A DNA stretch of 64,000 nt from Nymphaea colorata. Taxonomy: Eukaryota; Streptophyta; Magnoliopsida; Nymphaeales; Nymphaeaceae. Below, piece after piece: positions 28,601 to 40,600 of this stretch. The position numbers were made by a program, and so were the translations under genes. The stretch is from NCBI RefSeq assembly GCF_008831285.2, contig NC_045140.1, positions 12,708,505 to 12,772,504 of the forward strand, in the 5' to 3' direction. Numbering within the stretch: position 1 is the first letter of the stretch; every line of letters begins with the position of its first letter. Below the pieces are notes generated by a model. It searched no databases. It saw nothing but the letters and a program-made list of their open reading frames with translations, and had not been told where the DNA came from.

Positions 28601-31600
28601 TCATCTTCTTCAATAACATATTTTTTTTTATGGCCAGCCACAGACATCATAAAAACTCTAGACCATATCTCATAATTCGACCCATCGAGTTTGATTGTGG
28701 TTCCATACAAAAAAGAATTCCCAGCCATCTTGTATTCATTAGACCCTTCTAATCTACTACTGTCTACCATAATAGAAAACCAATGTGATAAAGCACAAAG
28801 ACTACAGCCAAGGAACGTGCAGCAGGTTGAACACAAACCAGACAGCAAGTATCAAATTTTCAGATGGCAGCAAGAACAGATTTTCAGACGATAGCAGGCA
28901 GCAATATTCAGCAATCTATTTTCAGATAAAGGTAGCAGGCATCAATTCAAGCACACACAAATCTGACAGTACATCTCACCACAACCAGTCAGCTCCACGC
29001 AACTTCGACTATTCATTAACTTCACACGATTTCAGCTTGTGGCATCAAACACACAGATCTGCCAAGACAACGTACAGGCACCTTTGCCTGTTATGATCCA
29101 ACAGGTACCAAGCAGATCTGATTATCCTAACCGATCAGACGATCACTGGTCTGACCTTTTTCTCTCGCCCCTTCTTCTTCCAATAAGCAACACCTATAAT
29201 ACAAACAAGCGTATAATTATTACCAATTTACAAAGTATATAAATAAGATAACTTACAAATCAATAAATATTGATTTACCTGTATTCATCTTTGTTTCGAG
29301 AAAGTGATCGAAGGTTAGAATAAACATAAACTAAATTTTCAGCACATTTGCCTCTAAGTTAAATCTTAATATGCTGAATATATGAATATGTACTCCCAAT
29401 TCCACTTCCGGCATGAAGATGTAGCATGTTGGACTGCCTAAAAGAAAGATACTGAAGTGGGACAAGCATGTCCATGTTTGACATACAAGAAATAGGTAGA
29501 TAATTGTTTTCATCTACTAGTGCAGTTATATTTTCTCTATCTTTTATATGTACAAAACTTTGCAAGCTCATTGTAGGCTCTAGAATTTTGAGTTGAATCT
29601 CTAAAAATCTTATTATGACATATCAGCCATGCCTTGATAATTCTAGATCTTATACCTTCTAGGAGCCATTTTTTCTATATTATTTAGGGTTTAATGAGTG
29701 CACCATGCATGGTAAAGGAGCGTTGCTCTTACCCCATCTTGCTATCAATATCTTATGAATTGCTTCTTCAAGTGCAATATCATTCTTCTCATGCTTGAAA
29801 ATGACTTCTTGAATTTTTTCAATCATTGTCCCACATCTCATAAACACAATGAAGCATTGGCTGATCACAATCAAGAGCCCTAAACATTGCCCAAATGGAC
29901 TTTGTGAATTCAAGAAAATAGGATTTTATCCCACTAGATGTCATCGACAATCAATCTTTTAATGGCTTGAGCTTGGTTGTCATTGTTAGTGTGAAAGAAT
30001 TTCCAATAATCATCTATCATCATTTTGAATGATGTACTTTTAGCTATGAAACACGGATGTGGCACAAGAGGTCGCATGTTGGTGTCGACTCGGCCCGACA
30101 CAAGTGCGGGTATGGACACGGCATGGAAACACTGGTCAGTTGCGTCCGATCCTCATTCGACCCCATGTCCGTCCATTTTCAGATACGGTCAGTTCTATCC
30201 TTTTGATTTCCCCCTTTTCCTCTTTCTGCCCATGACTTCCCATCTGCTTGTTCCTTACTGCACTCCATTCTTCTCCTTCCTCTGCCTCGTCTTTGCTGCT
30301 GCACTCAAGCCTCCTGTTCACCGTAGATTCTTCCTCACCGGTGACACCTTCACCACTTTCGGCGTCAGGTAATCCACAAATCCTTCAAACCTCCTTACTC
30401 CCTTCCCCATACTCCTTACGCTCATTTTCCACTATACCATTCACCCAACTCCTCCAACCGTCAAACTCCATTCCACCGCCGGTGCTGCAGCTTCCTTTGG
30501 CAGGTAACCCAGCAGTTTTACTCGTTCCTTCTTGTTACCCTGTCCCCTTATCTTTCCGTTGCTTTCTGTCCTTCATTTCCAATGTTATTTGTATCATACG
30601 ATACACACACAAGCAAATTGGGTACTTACCTTGCCATTGTTGGCTTCCGCCGTCCATCACTGGTGGTTGCCAGCCAGCGAGCATTGTCAATGCCTGCCAT
30701 AAACTCTGGTGACCAAGCTCTGTGCAAAGTGGGGAAGGGGAATAGTGAAGTAGTTGCAGAAAGAAGGGGACACTTGCTGTTAGGCTTCTTCTTTTTCCAT
30801 TAACGTAAGTTTTTGGATCTATACCAACCCTGAACTGATCCAAACGTGTGCTAATGTCAGCATTCCCATCCCGCTTGTTGGTGTATTAACATGTCTACAT
30901 GGACTATTTAGTCATATCTATGTGACTTAGCTTGACCCTTCCTCCGGGTTTTCACAAAAACTGCCTTTTTTGGAGTGCCACTGAATAACACAACCAAATT
31001 TTAACAATGAAATTTACAAAACAACCTCTGCTAAGAGCGTCATCCAAATGCTACCTAGTAGTTTTGGGACTATATCCTCTTGTATGCCATTAGTGCATCT
31101 TTATATATTACAGGCATAAATATAGCTTAGCTAGCATTTACTTCTTCTATTTCTACATATTGCTCATTAGTTCTTTGGATTCTTAAGTTGTCTGAATAGT
31201 TGTGTTTCTGGCATTTTTTTTCTTAATTTCAGATTATTTGAGGAATGCTTCCAAAGACAATGGTATCGAACAGCTGCTTGCTACATACTTGTAAGATTTT
31301 GCAAGTTTCTTGCACCACTTGCAACACTCATGAGGATTGTTTTGAGCATTATTGGATGCGTCTATTAGTTTGACCTTTTCAGTAAAAAACATTTTTATCT
31401 AGTGAAATTGAAAATAATGTTTGCTTCTGTTTGTGTTGTGCTAGACTTCCCTTCGCAATGACTTTGCCTTTGGCTAGCAGATTGTAGTATCAGTCATGAC
31501 ATAGCAGGTTGCATCATATTGAAGTGTGTTAGCCGCCGGCTAACTAAGCTGCGATAATAAAAATCTCACACACGCACACCTTAACCTAATTCACCTATGA

Positions 31601-34600
31601 AATAGGGCCAAAACTCTCTCAGCAGGAGAGAGAGGGTCCATTTCATTAATGTTGTAAACTCTTAATACAGTACTAGTCCCCTTTTATACGTGGGAAACTA
31701 TGGATCGCTTGTTCCTAAGACCCGACCTACCTTATTCCTGCATCTGTCACACCCCAACCTTTTGACCCTCAAAAAAAAAAAAAAAAAATTCTAGGCATAA
31801 AGCATTGAGGTGCGACTACACAACAATTCAAAAAGGAGGGAGTTATGTCATTCGAAACAATGGGGCAACTTTCATTTATATAACAATTTCAATTCATACA
31901 AAATCACATTTATATGTATGACAAAAATGCATCAACCCATATAATTGATGTCTAACAAAATCAAGACATCAATAAAATCAAAATAAGACGCGTTGGCACT
32001 ACAAAGGACCCAAAACCTCCCTTGTAGGATGTGAGTGAAGCCATCTTATCAACTTGCTGCCCCGGGTCCGCCAAAACCTGAAAAAGGAAACAACTGAAAG
32101 TTTAGCTTTCGCAGTATGACAACAAGCCAGGAAAATCTCTAACCCTCTTAGGTAGGGCTCAAATATGCGATAATCACAATTATAAAAACAAATCATCATC
32201 ATGTCGTGACATGGCATAGTCACATCATTCGTCAAGAAGGCCCCTCACATAGACCACGACATGTAAAGACCACTCAATGGCCACGATAACACAATTTTAA
32301 TTCACATGCAAGGCATGCATAAACATATCATTCTCATTCATTTTATTCACATACACATCATTAACATACATTTCATCCATATACTTTCATTTTCATTAGC
32401 TTCAGTGAATTGACAGTTCATGTGGGTGCAAATACAAACACGTGCACACCATGGGCGGCCTACAGCCGGGAGACAACCCCCATGGTGGCCCATAACAGTA
32501 TGGATCAATTCTCGCGGTAGAGCACTCATCCATTGATGTGTGAATTCCAAGGAGAGATACTCAGCCTTCCTTAGGACACCCAGGTTGGGAAGGCGGGAGC
32601 CCAACGCTCCAAGCACATCACACAACAGTACCCTGGGGTCTTGCACCGCCTGCGCTCCGAACAGGCGAGACCAGTGGCGAAGGCGGGACAACTCCCGAAC
32701 GCATAGCCACATCCCACTATTCTCTCATCTCTTATTCTTTCATTATTATCATTATAATTGCACATTCACAAAATGACTGGCTAGCTCATGAGGTTGGTTC
32801 ATTTCATGAGTGCATCCACACCTCCAATTGCCTCCACACAAGGGCCATACATACCATCCAATCTCATTCAATTGCATCATTGCCCACGACAATACATATG
32901 CAACAAATCACAACATTCACATTCATAAAAATGCACTATCTTATCAAACACATCAATCACATCTTTCAAAACTTAGCCAAACCCCGACGAGTAGTCTTGA
33001 TCCGTAATTGGCTCGTAGCTGTCCTAGGCAGTTATCATTCTAAGATGCTTTCTAATGCACAATTGGGGTCGAGAAGATACTCGACTCGATACCCCACCTC
33101 ATCTGTCTTAAGCAGTTATCAATCTAGCATGCACAAGCAATTGCGTAGTAATTTTTAAACAAAACTAATCACATAAGCATTAAACCCTCATGCATGCGTT
33201 CATTCAATCACTTTACAATCATTCAATCACATCACAATCCTAGGATCCAACGATCCTAGGAACACACATTTACAAATTGGCCCCAGGCAGGGATTTGCTT
33301 GGAATGCCGCCATACCTGTTGCGCGTCCACAAAGCACTCCAAAATGCCTCGAGTTTCACGTCTAGTTGCTCAAGGTCTACTGGATGTGCCCGGTGTACCT
33401 GCAAACATGCACAAATGGTAAATTCTCTATTAGTTTAGTTTCACAATCCAAACAAATATAAAACAAAATCATTGAGGCACATGTCATCGCCTCAAGAGGG
33501 TGTCGACGGGTAGTGTCGACCCACAAAGCCCTCCAATAGGCCTCTACTCAGCCCTAGAGGTTGTCACCAAACATCTAAACTCAAAGCTTCGATCAATCTA
33601 TCACTAACACATTTCTCATTTGTTTTCTTCAGTGGAAGCGCCTTCCTAATAATTACACTCTAAACTTACATGCTCTTTCCCAACCAACAACGTGTGTGCA
33701 TCTTAACAAAAACATACTTCACGAGTTCTATAGCACAGTTCTAAAACTTCTCCACATCACCACAATTTCTACCATGCTTCCCTATTGCTTCTAAAATTAA
33801 TCCAACATGTTAGAGGAACCATTATACACGTAGGTACTCGCCCTTCTCAAAATGGGCATAAACTTTCCCCAAAATAGCAACATCTCTAGCATGCATTTCA
33901 AATCATCAATTCTTAATTCTAGCATGCTCAAACAATAATTATACGTGCTCCAACAGGAAATATACAACAATCTAGGCTCGATTGGTCATTGCTCACCCTA
34001 ATTTCAAAGTCTTAGCTGTTGCAGTCCTCCCGGCAGCCACCTCATGAGTCCAAGAAATCCTCAAACGGCTAAAATCCCTCAATGCTGCCACCACCAACGC
34101 ATTCACTTCACTGCTATGAGGGGAAAGATGCGTCCCCAAGCTGCAAATTTACCAAATGGCCACAACAAAGTCAAAATCGACGAAAAGGGGCCTCAAGAGA
34201 GGGGTCTGTCATTAGAAAAAGGCAGTCGACTGTGAGGGAGGTTGAAAACAAGAGGGAGAACACGAAAGGTGAGTGGGAGGAGGCTGAGAGGGAGTGCAGT
34301 GAGAGAAGAGAGAGTGTGGGCAGATAGGGTTCAGACAAAGGGGAGGGGCAAACAGAGAGGGCAAGAGACTGACAAAGTGGGTAAGAGAGACCGCAGAGAG
34401 GGGGCGCAAAAAGGGAAAACAGCAAGGGAGAGAGAGGGAACGTGCGGGTAGAAGGAGGGAGCTGACGGAGAGGGAAGACTGAAGAGGGCTGCGCAGCAGT
34501 GAGGCCGTGCGAGAGGGAGAAGGGCGTGGGCAAAGGGGTGAGATTGCTGTGAAGGAGGGAGAAGGGGAAGAAGGAAGAAGGAAGGAGGAAGAAGCAAGAG

Positions 34601-37600
34601 GCAATGAGAGGTCAAGAGGGCTTACCAGCGCCACCGCCGCCGTTGCCCTTCCTCCGTTGGCCCAAACATTGCCGCTGCCACACCTCCAGCCTCCTGATTT
34701 CTCCTGAGATGCGATCATAGCAGAAGAAGAGACAAAGAGGGGAAACGAGGGAGAAGGGGGGTAACGTCGGGCTTCCTCTTGCGCGTGGAGATCGAGTCCA
34801 GGTTTGGACCCGATCCAGATCGACCTGCCCCAAAACAAAAAGCGTTACAATATCCTATTCTATTACTAATAAGACTGTTACGGTTCGGGGCTAACATTGC
34901 CCTCCTCTTGACCAACACCTTGTCATCAAGGTGTGAACTCGGGAAATTGTTGTTGTATCTCTGCGGCGTCTTCCCAAGATGGGTCAGGAGCTTCTCGTCC
35001 TTGCCATTCCACCAGCCAGGCTGTGCAAGGTTGATTTAACCTAAAAGAGCCATAAAATACTATGTTACATAGGTGCGGGATGCGGCACATTCTACAAAAA
35101 CTTCTGTGCAGGTGCGCCTATATATATATATGTATATATGTCTATATACACACATACACACACACACACACTATTCAAATAAAAATAAAATAAATAACAA
35201 TGAACAAATAACAGATAAAAAATTAGAAATCAACAAGGATTAGACCCATACTCATAGTTATAACTCATAAGGGTTCAATATCTTGATAGAATAACAATTA
35301 CAAACCAAAAAAATTAGTCTTAATATTCTAATAGCTGTTCGATCAACAACTACAAAAAAAAAAAACTTCATGTCTTCATCATGCTTCATTGATATTTGAT
35401 TATCTTCAATGCTTTAATTGAAGTTCATATCATCACTAAAATCATCTGAATGAATAATAGGATTAATTAAACTCATATTAGTAGTTTGCAAGTTGTGCTC
35501 TCCTTCAAAGTCGAATTCTTCTCGGTCCTCATCCCAATATTGAGTTGATCCAAAAATGCATTTTAATCATAGCCAAAAATATCGTTTTCTGGAAAATATT
35601 GGCAAGGTTTTTCTCGGGTATTTTTCGGTGAAGCTATTTTTCTCAGAAAAATCTCGAGAAAATCTAGGCTATTTTTTTTTTAAATATAAAAAAATCACAT
35701 GCCACACCTTGAAAAAAACAGAACTTGAAGTCTATTCTGGAAGTAGGCGTAAAGCTTGCTGCTCCTCTATTAAATAGTTAAAAGATAGGACTAGGTAGGA
35801 GTGAAGGGAAATGTACAAAGAAGAGTTAAAAAAAACCTAGAAAAAATAAAACCTACCGCAGGTGGTTTCTGCCCAAGTTCACTAAAGAGCAGCAGCACCC
35901 AATCGTGGATGTTAGAATATGTTGTTGTGGGAACCGGGTCCATATCTGGACCCGGTTCCATGGGGCGCGGGTACCGAGGCGGGCTCGGTACCCTAGGCGG
36001 CTTCTCCTCTCTCCCTCTTTATATTGTCACTTATGTATAAGTGTTGAATTAAGTGAAATAGAATTAATCTCTCTCTCCTAGGGTTGCGTGTGTGCACCTA
36101 GGTAGAGCTTCCCGTGGTTTTTTCCTCGTCCGAGGTTTTTCCACGTACATCGTGTGTTCTTCCTCTTCTTCCTCTACGTGGTTCGTGTTTCTACATGGTA
36201 TCAGAGCCATCGAAGTTGGAGAAGAGTTTTTTTTTTTCCCGAGGATCGTTAGACGTGGAAGTTTTTCGTCGCCCGACGCCGTTGAAGTTCCGGCGCCGCT
36301 GCTGCCCTTGTGACGTCGCCCTGCTCTGCCGCCGCCGTCCTCCGTTCCGCCGCTGGTTGCGCCTCCGCAGTCCTCCGTTCGGCCCGTTCTAGGTTTCTGC
36401 CACCGTGGGTGGCCTCTGTTTTGCGCCGTCGCCTGCCTTCCGTCGCCGCTGCCTCATTCCCGCCGCCGTCACCTCTCCGTTTCTGTGCCTCTTGTTGCTG
36501 TGTGCTTGTTTGTGATGGCAGAAGCGATGGGGACTCAAAAAGATGCCGTTCTTGACGCGGGCAGCGCCTCCAAGACTGAGAACGTGCCGATCCAGGTCAC
36601 CTCCATCCGTCTGACCAAGGACAATTACCTATCTTGGTCTGCCGCTCTCGAGATTGGGATTACTAGTCGTGGGCGTCTCTCTTACATCACTGGCGACAAA
36701 CCTGCGCCCATCAAATCTGATCCTCAATGGGCGACGTGGGCGTTGGAGGATAGCCAGGTGAAGGTGTGGATTATCAGCTCCGTGTCCTCCGATATCCAGC
36801 CCCTCATTCTGCGGAAGCCGACCTCTTTCGATATGTGGACTGTGCTTGCAAAGATGTATGGTCGCAAGAAGAGACATCTGCGCACCTATCAGATTAAACG
36901 CAGTATTTACTCCTTGACACAGGGTGATTTGTCTGTTGCTGCCTTCTATGCTGCCCTGAAGACCAAATGGGAGGAGCTAGATTATCATGTGACTGATGAG
37001 TGGAAGTGCGGTTCAGATCATTCCCTCTACTGGGAAAAGGAATGGATGGACCGTATGTTTCTGTTTCTGGGAGGCCTGCGGGATGAATTTGAGTCTATTC
37101 GTAGCCAGATTCTTAATGGTGATGAGATTCCGGGGATAGAGGAAGTATATGCTCGTGTTGAGTCTGAAGAACAACGTCGCCAGGTGATGCATCTTGACAC
37201 CGGTCATGGCCCTTCTACCTTTGTCAGCCGTGCCTCAGGGACTGGGCAGCGTCCTGCCCGGCATTGCACTCATTGCAACAAGTTGGGGCATTCGGTGGAC
37301 TTCTGTTGGGATCTTCATCCCGAGAAGAGACTGGTCAGAGGTCGTCCTCCCTCTGGCAAGCGTAGCCCTTCTGTGTCTGATTCCAGTCAGAGCAATCCTT
37401 CTAGTAGTGCCAAGTCCAAGCTGTCCCCTGATCAACTCAAGGAGCTACAGGCATACATCAGCCGCCTATCTACTACCCTTGAGGAGTCCTCCACGTCTGA
37501 AGGGGCTCAGCTAGCCCAAGCCCTCGTTGCCTTGACTGATCAAGGTAACCCTTCTCTTGGTGATTGGATTGTTGATAGTGGAGCCACTCACCACATGACA

Positions 37601-40600
37601 GGGGACTCTAAACTCTTTCAAGAATATCAACTTTCCTCTGGCAAGCAACGCGTGTCTATGGCAGATGGGTCTTCTATCTCTGTGGCTGGGAAAGGGAGCT
37701 TGTCCCTGTTGAACAAATACCGTCTCCACAATGCCCTGCATGTTCCAAATATTCCTGTGAACTTACTCTCCGTCAGCAGTATTACTAAAGAATTAAACTG
37801 TAATCTGATTTTTTCTGCTGATCACTGTTCCCTGCAGGACTTGGTGACGGGGAAGAAGATTGGGATTGGTTCGGTTACTGATGGGCTCTACAGGCTGCCG
37901 GTAAAAGTTGCTTCAGCATTGATTTCTGCCACGAGTGGTCTCTTGTCTGGTGTGAACGATAGATCTACTGTTCTGCGATGGCACGAGCGTCTTGGACATC
38001 TCCCTTTTCCGTTAATAAAGAAGTTGTTTCCTCATTTGTTTGCTTCTGTCTCCATTGACTCCTTCGCTTGTGAAGTGTGTCAATTGGCTAAACATGGCAG
38101 GGCTTCGTACCCTATTTCATTGAATAAAACCACTCATCCGTTTGCCTTAGTTCATTCCGATGTTTGGGGTCCTTCTGGAGTACCCACGTGTGGTGGTTGT
38201 CATTATTTTTTGACGCTTATTGATGATTACTCTAGATGTACGTTCGTGTACTTGTTGCGAGAACGTAGTGAGGTTCCAGCAGTTGTGAAAAACTTTGTTG
38301 CCTTTGTTGAGACTCAATTCCATTCTACTGTTCAAGCTTTCCGTACGGATAATGCAAGGGAATGTCTCCCAATCTCTCGATGATTTCTTGAAAGAAAAGG
38401 GTATTGTTCATGAAACCTCTTGTAGTTATACCCTTCCTCAAAATGGTATAGCTGAACGAAAAAATCGTCATCTTTTGAATGTTACCCGGGCCATTATGTT
38501 CCAACGTCATGTTCCTAAGCGGTATTGGGGTGATGCACTTCTCACTAGTGCACATCTCATTAACCGTATGCCTACTAGGGTGTTGGATGGTCAGTCTCCT
38601 TATTTTACCCTGTGGCCCACTCAGAATCCGTGGCCTCTTACTCCTCGTGTCTTTGGGTGCAGTTGTTTTGTGCATAATCATAGCCCTACTCTCAAAAAAC
38701 TTGATCCCCGGTTTATTAAAGGAGTTTTCTTGGGGTACTCTTCCACTCAGAAGGGGTACAAATGTGTGGATCCCACTACTTCCAAAGTGTATGTTTCGAG
38801 GGATGTCACATTTCATGAACATGAGTCGTATTTTCCGGTGAATCCTCTTCAGGGGGAGTGTCTTGGGAACAAAGGGGAAGAGTATTCTTCTAATCAGCTG
38901 ATTCAGTTTATGGAGTTTTTGGATTACAAGGTTAGTCCCAGTGATTGACACGGTCACGGTCAGTAATGAGAAGGGCAGTCATATGGAAGGGGTCACGGTG
39001 GATGCTCAGCCCACTGTTGCCCGGGATCACCTGTTTGGCCAGGTTTATGTCAGAAAGGAGAAAGCTACAGTGGAAGATGTTGGTGATGAGGATAGAACCA
39101 ATCCCAATCCTGTGATCTCCCCGGATGACCTAAGTCCATCGAATGAAGAGCTCCCCATTGCTTTGCGCAAAGGCACCAGGTCATGTACTTCTCACCCTAT
39201 TCAGAGATTTGTTTCTTATGCTAAGCTCAGTACAAATTACAAGTGTTTTATCACAACCTTATCCAAAGTTGTTATTCCCAGGTCGGTGGATGATGCTAAG
39301 GATGATCCCAAGTGGTTACATGCTATGACGGAGGAGATGGGTGCGTTAGCTAAGAACAAAACATGGGAAGTTGTTGATATCCCTAAAGGGACACACTTAG
39401 TTGGCTCTAAGTGGGTTTACAACGTGAAGTACAAACCTGATGGCACTGTAGATCGATATAAAGTCCGTCTGGTTGCAAAGGGGTTCAGCCAGAAGTATGG
39501 GATCGACTATCTTGAGACCTTTTCCCCTGTTGCAAAGTTGAAGACCGTGAGGGTTATTCTTGCTCTTGCTGTGCACAGGAAGTGACGCATGGACAAGCTT
39601 GATGTTAAAAATGCGTTCTTGAACGGCCATCTGGAGGAAGAAGTCTATATGAGCATGCCTCTCGGGTATGTTCAAGAGGGAAAATGTTGTCACTTCAAGA
39701 AAGCTTTGTATGGCCTGAAGCAGTCGCCTAGAGCTTGGTTTGAGAGACTAATGATCGTTATGAAGTCTACTGGGTACAAGCAAGGAAATGGAGATCATAC
39801 CCTGTTTATAAAGCAGAGAGATGGTCTGGTGAGTCTTCTCCTTGTCTACGTTGATGATATGATTGTCACTGGCAGTGATGAAGAAGAAAACAGAAAGATG
39901 AAGGAAAGATTAGCTAAAGAATTCGACCTCAAGGATCTGGGTAAGCTGAGATACTTTCTGGGGATAGAGATTGCTCGATCAGAGACAGGGCTGGTTATGA
40001 GTCAAAGGAAGTACACTCTTGACTTACTAAAGGAGACAGGTAAACTTGGTTGTAGGCCCTATCTTACTCCTATGGAGTCAGGGACTAAGATAAGTATCAA
40101 GACGGGCACTATTCTGGATGAGGAAGGAAAAGGGCGGTATCAGAGGCTAGTCGGTAAGCTTATCTATCTTACTCTAACTCGCCCTGATATCACGTATGCG
40201 GTAAATGTGCTAAGTCAATTTATGCATGCTCCCACGGATTGTCACTGGAAGAGTGCAGAAAGAGTGTTGGGATATCTAAAGAATGACCCAGGAAAAGGAC
40301 TGCTGTATACTCGACAAGACAAACTTACTATTGAGGGCTACTCAGATGCAGATTGGGCAGGTTGCACTGACACAAGGAGGTCCACTACAGGGTATTGTAT
40401 CTTTCTTGGAGGTAACCTAGTTGTTTGGAGAAGTAAGGGGCAAGAAGTATGTTCGAGGTCTAGTGCTGAGGCTGAGTACAGGGCTGTTGCAATGGGGGTT
40501 ACAGAGATGCTGTGGCTGAAGATTCTTTTGACTGATATCGGTGTGGAACTGGGAGATAAAATGAAGATGTACTGTGACAACAAATCTGCGATTAATCTTG

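Larger units (their letters stand above)
24426..29192 (-). mobile_element. Ty1/copia retrotransposon 1, antisense and decayed
   Basis: Minus-strand order is gag, protease, integrase, reverse transcriptase, RNase H, the Ty1/copia arrangement. The 3' LTR is 24426-24586 (161 bp; perfect inverted ends TGTTAAATAC..GTATTTAACA), preceded in element orientation by a polypurine tract GCTTGAGGGGGAG. No matching 5' LTR or tRNA-Met primer site was found beyond gag. The far end at 29192 is proposed because CCTAT (24421-24425) recurs at 29193-29197 and the element side reads TGTTGC on the minus strand. The coding region has at least two in-frame stops and three frameshifts. Confidence 0.8.
19484..31232 (+). 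other. RIC1 intron 14 (11.7 kb), filled with transposons
   Basis: GT donor at 19484 and AG acceptor at 31231-31232. It contains a complete hAT element (20165-23552), a decayed copia element (about 24426-29192, antisense) and an hAT transposase fragment (about 29680-30120). The stretches 19484-20156, 23561-24420 and 30120-31232 are T-rich or mixed sequence without recognised genes. Confidence 0.9.

Noticed and set aside
30020-30850. Possible small genes with GT donors after open frames (for example near 30369 and 30504)
   Set aside because: No recognised protein family, no consistent exon chain; left as intron 14 sequence.
34044-34838. Overlapping long open frames on both strands
   Set aside because: They are purine/pyrimidine-rich, low-complexity sequence inside the solo LTR, open in several frames at once, with no family features.
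38325-38957. Long minus-strand frame across copia 2
   Set aside because: A shadow of the plus-strand integrase region; no domain of its own.
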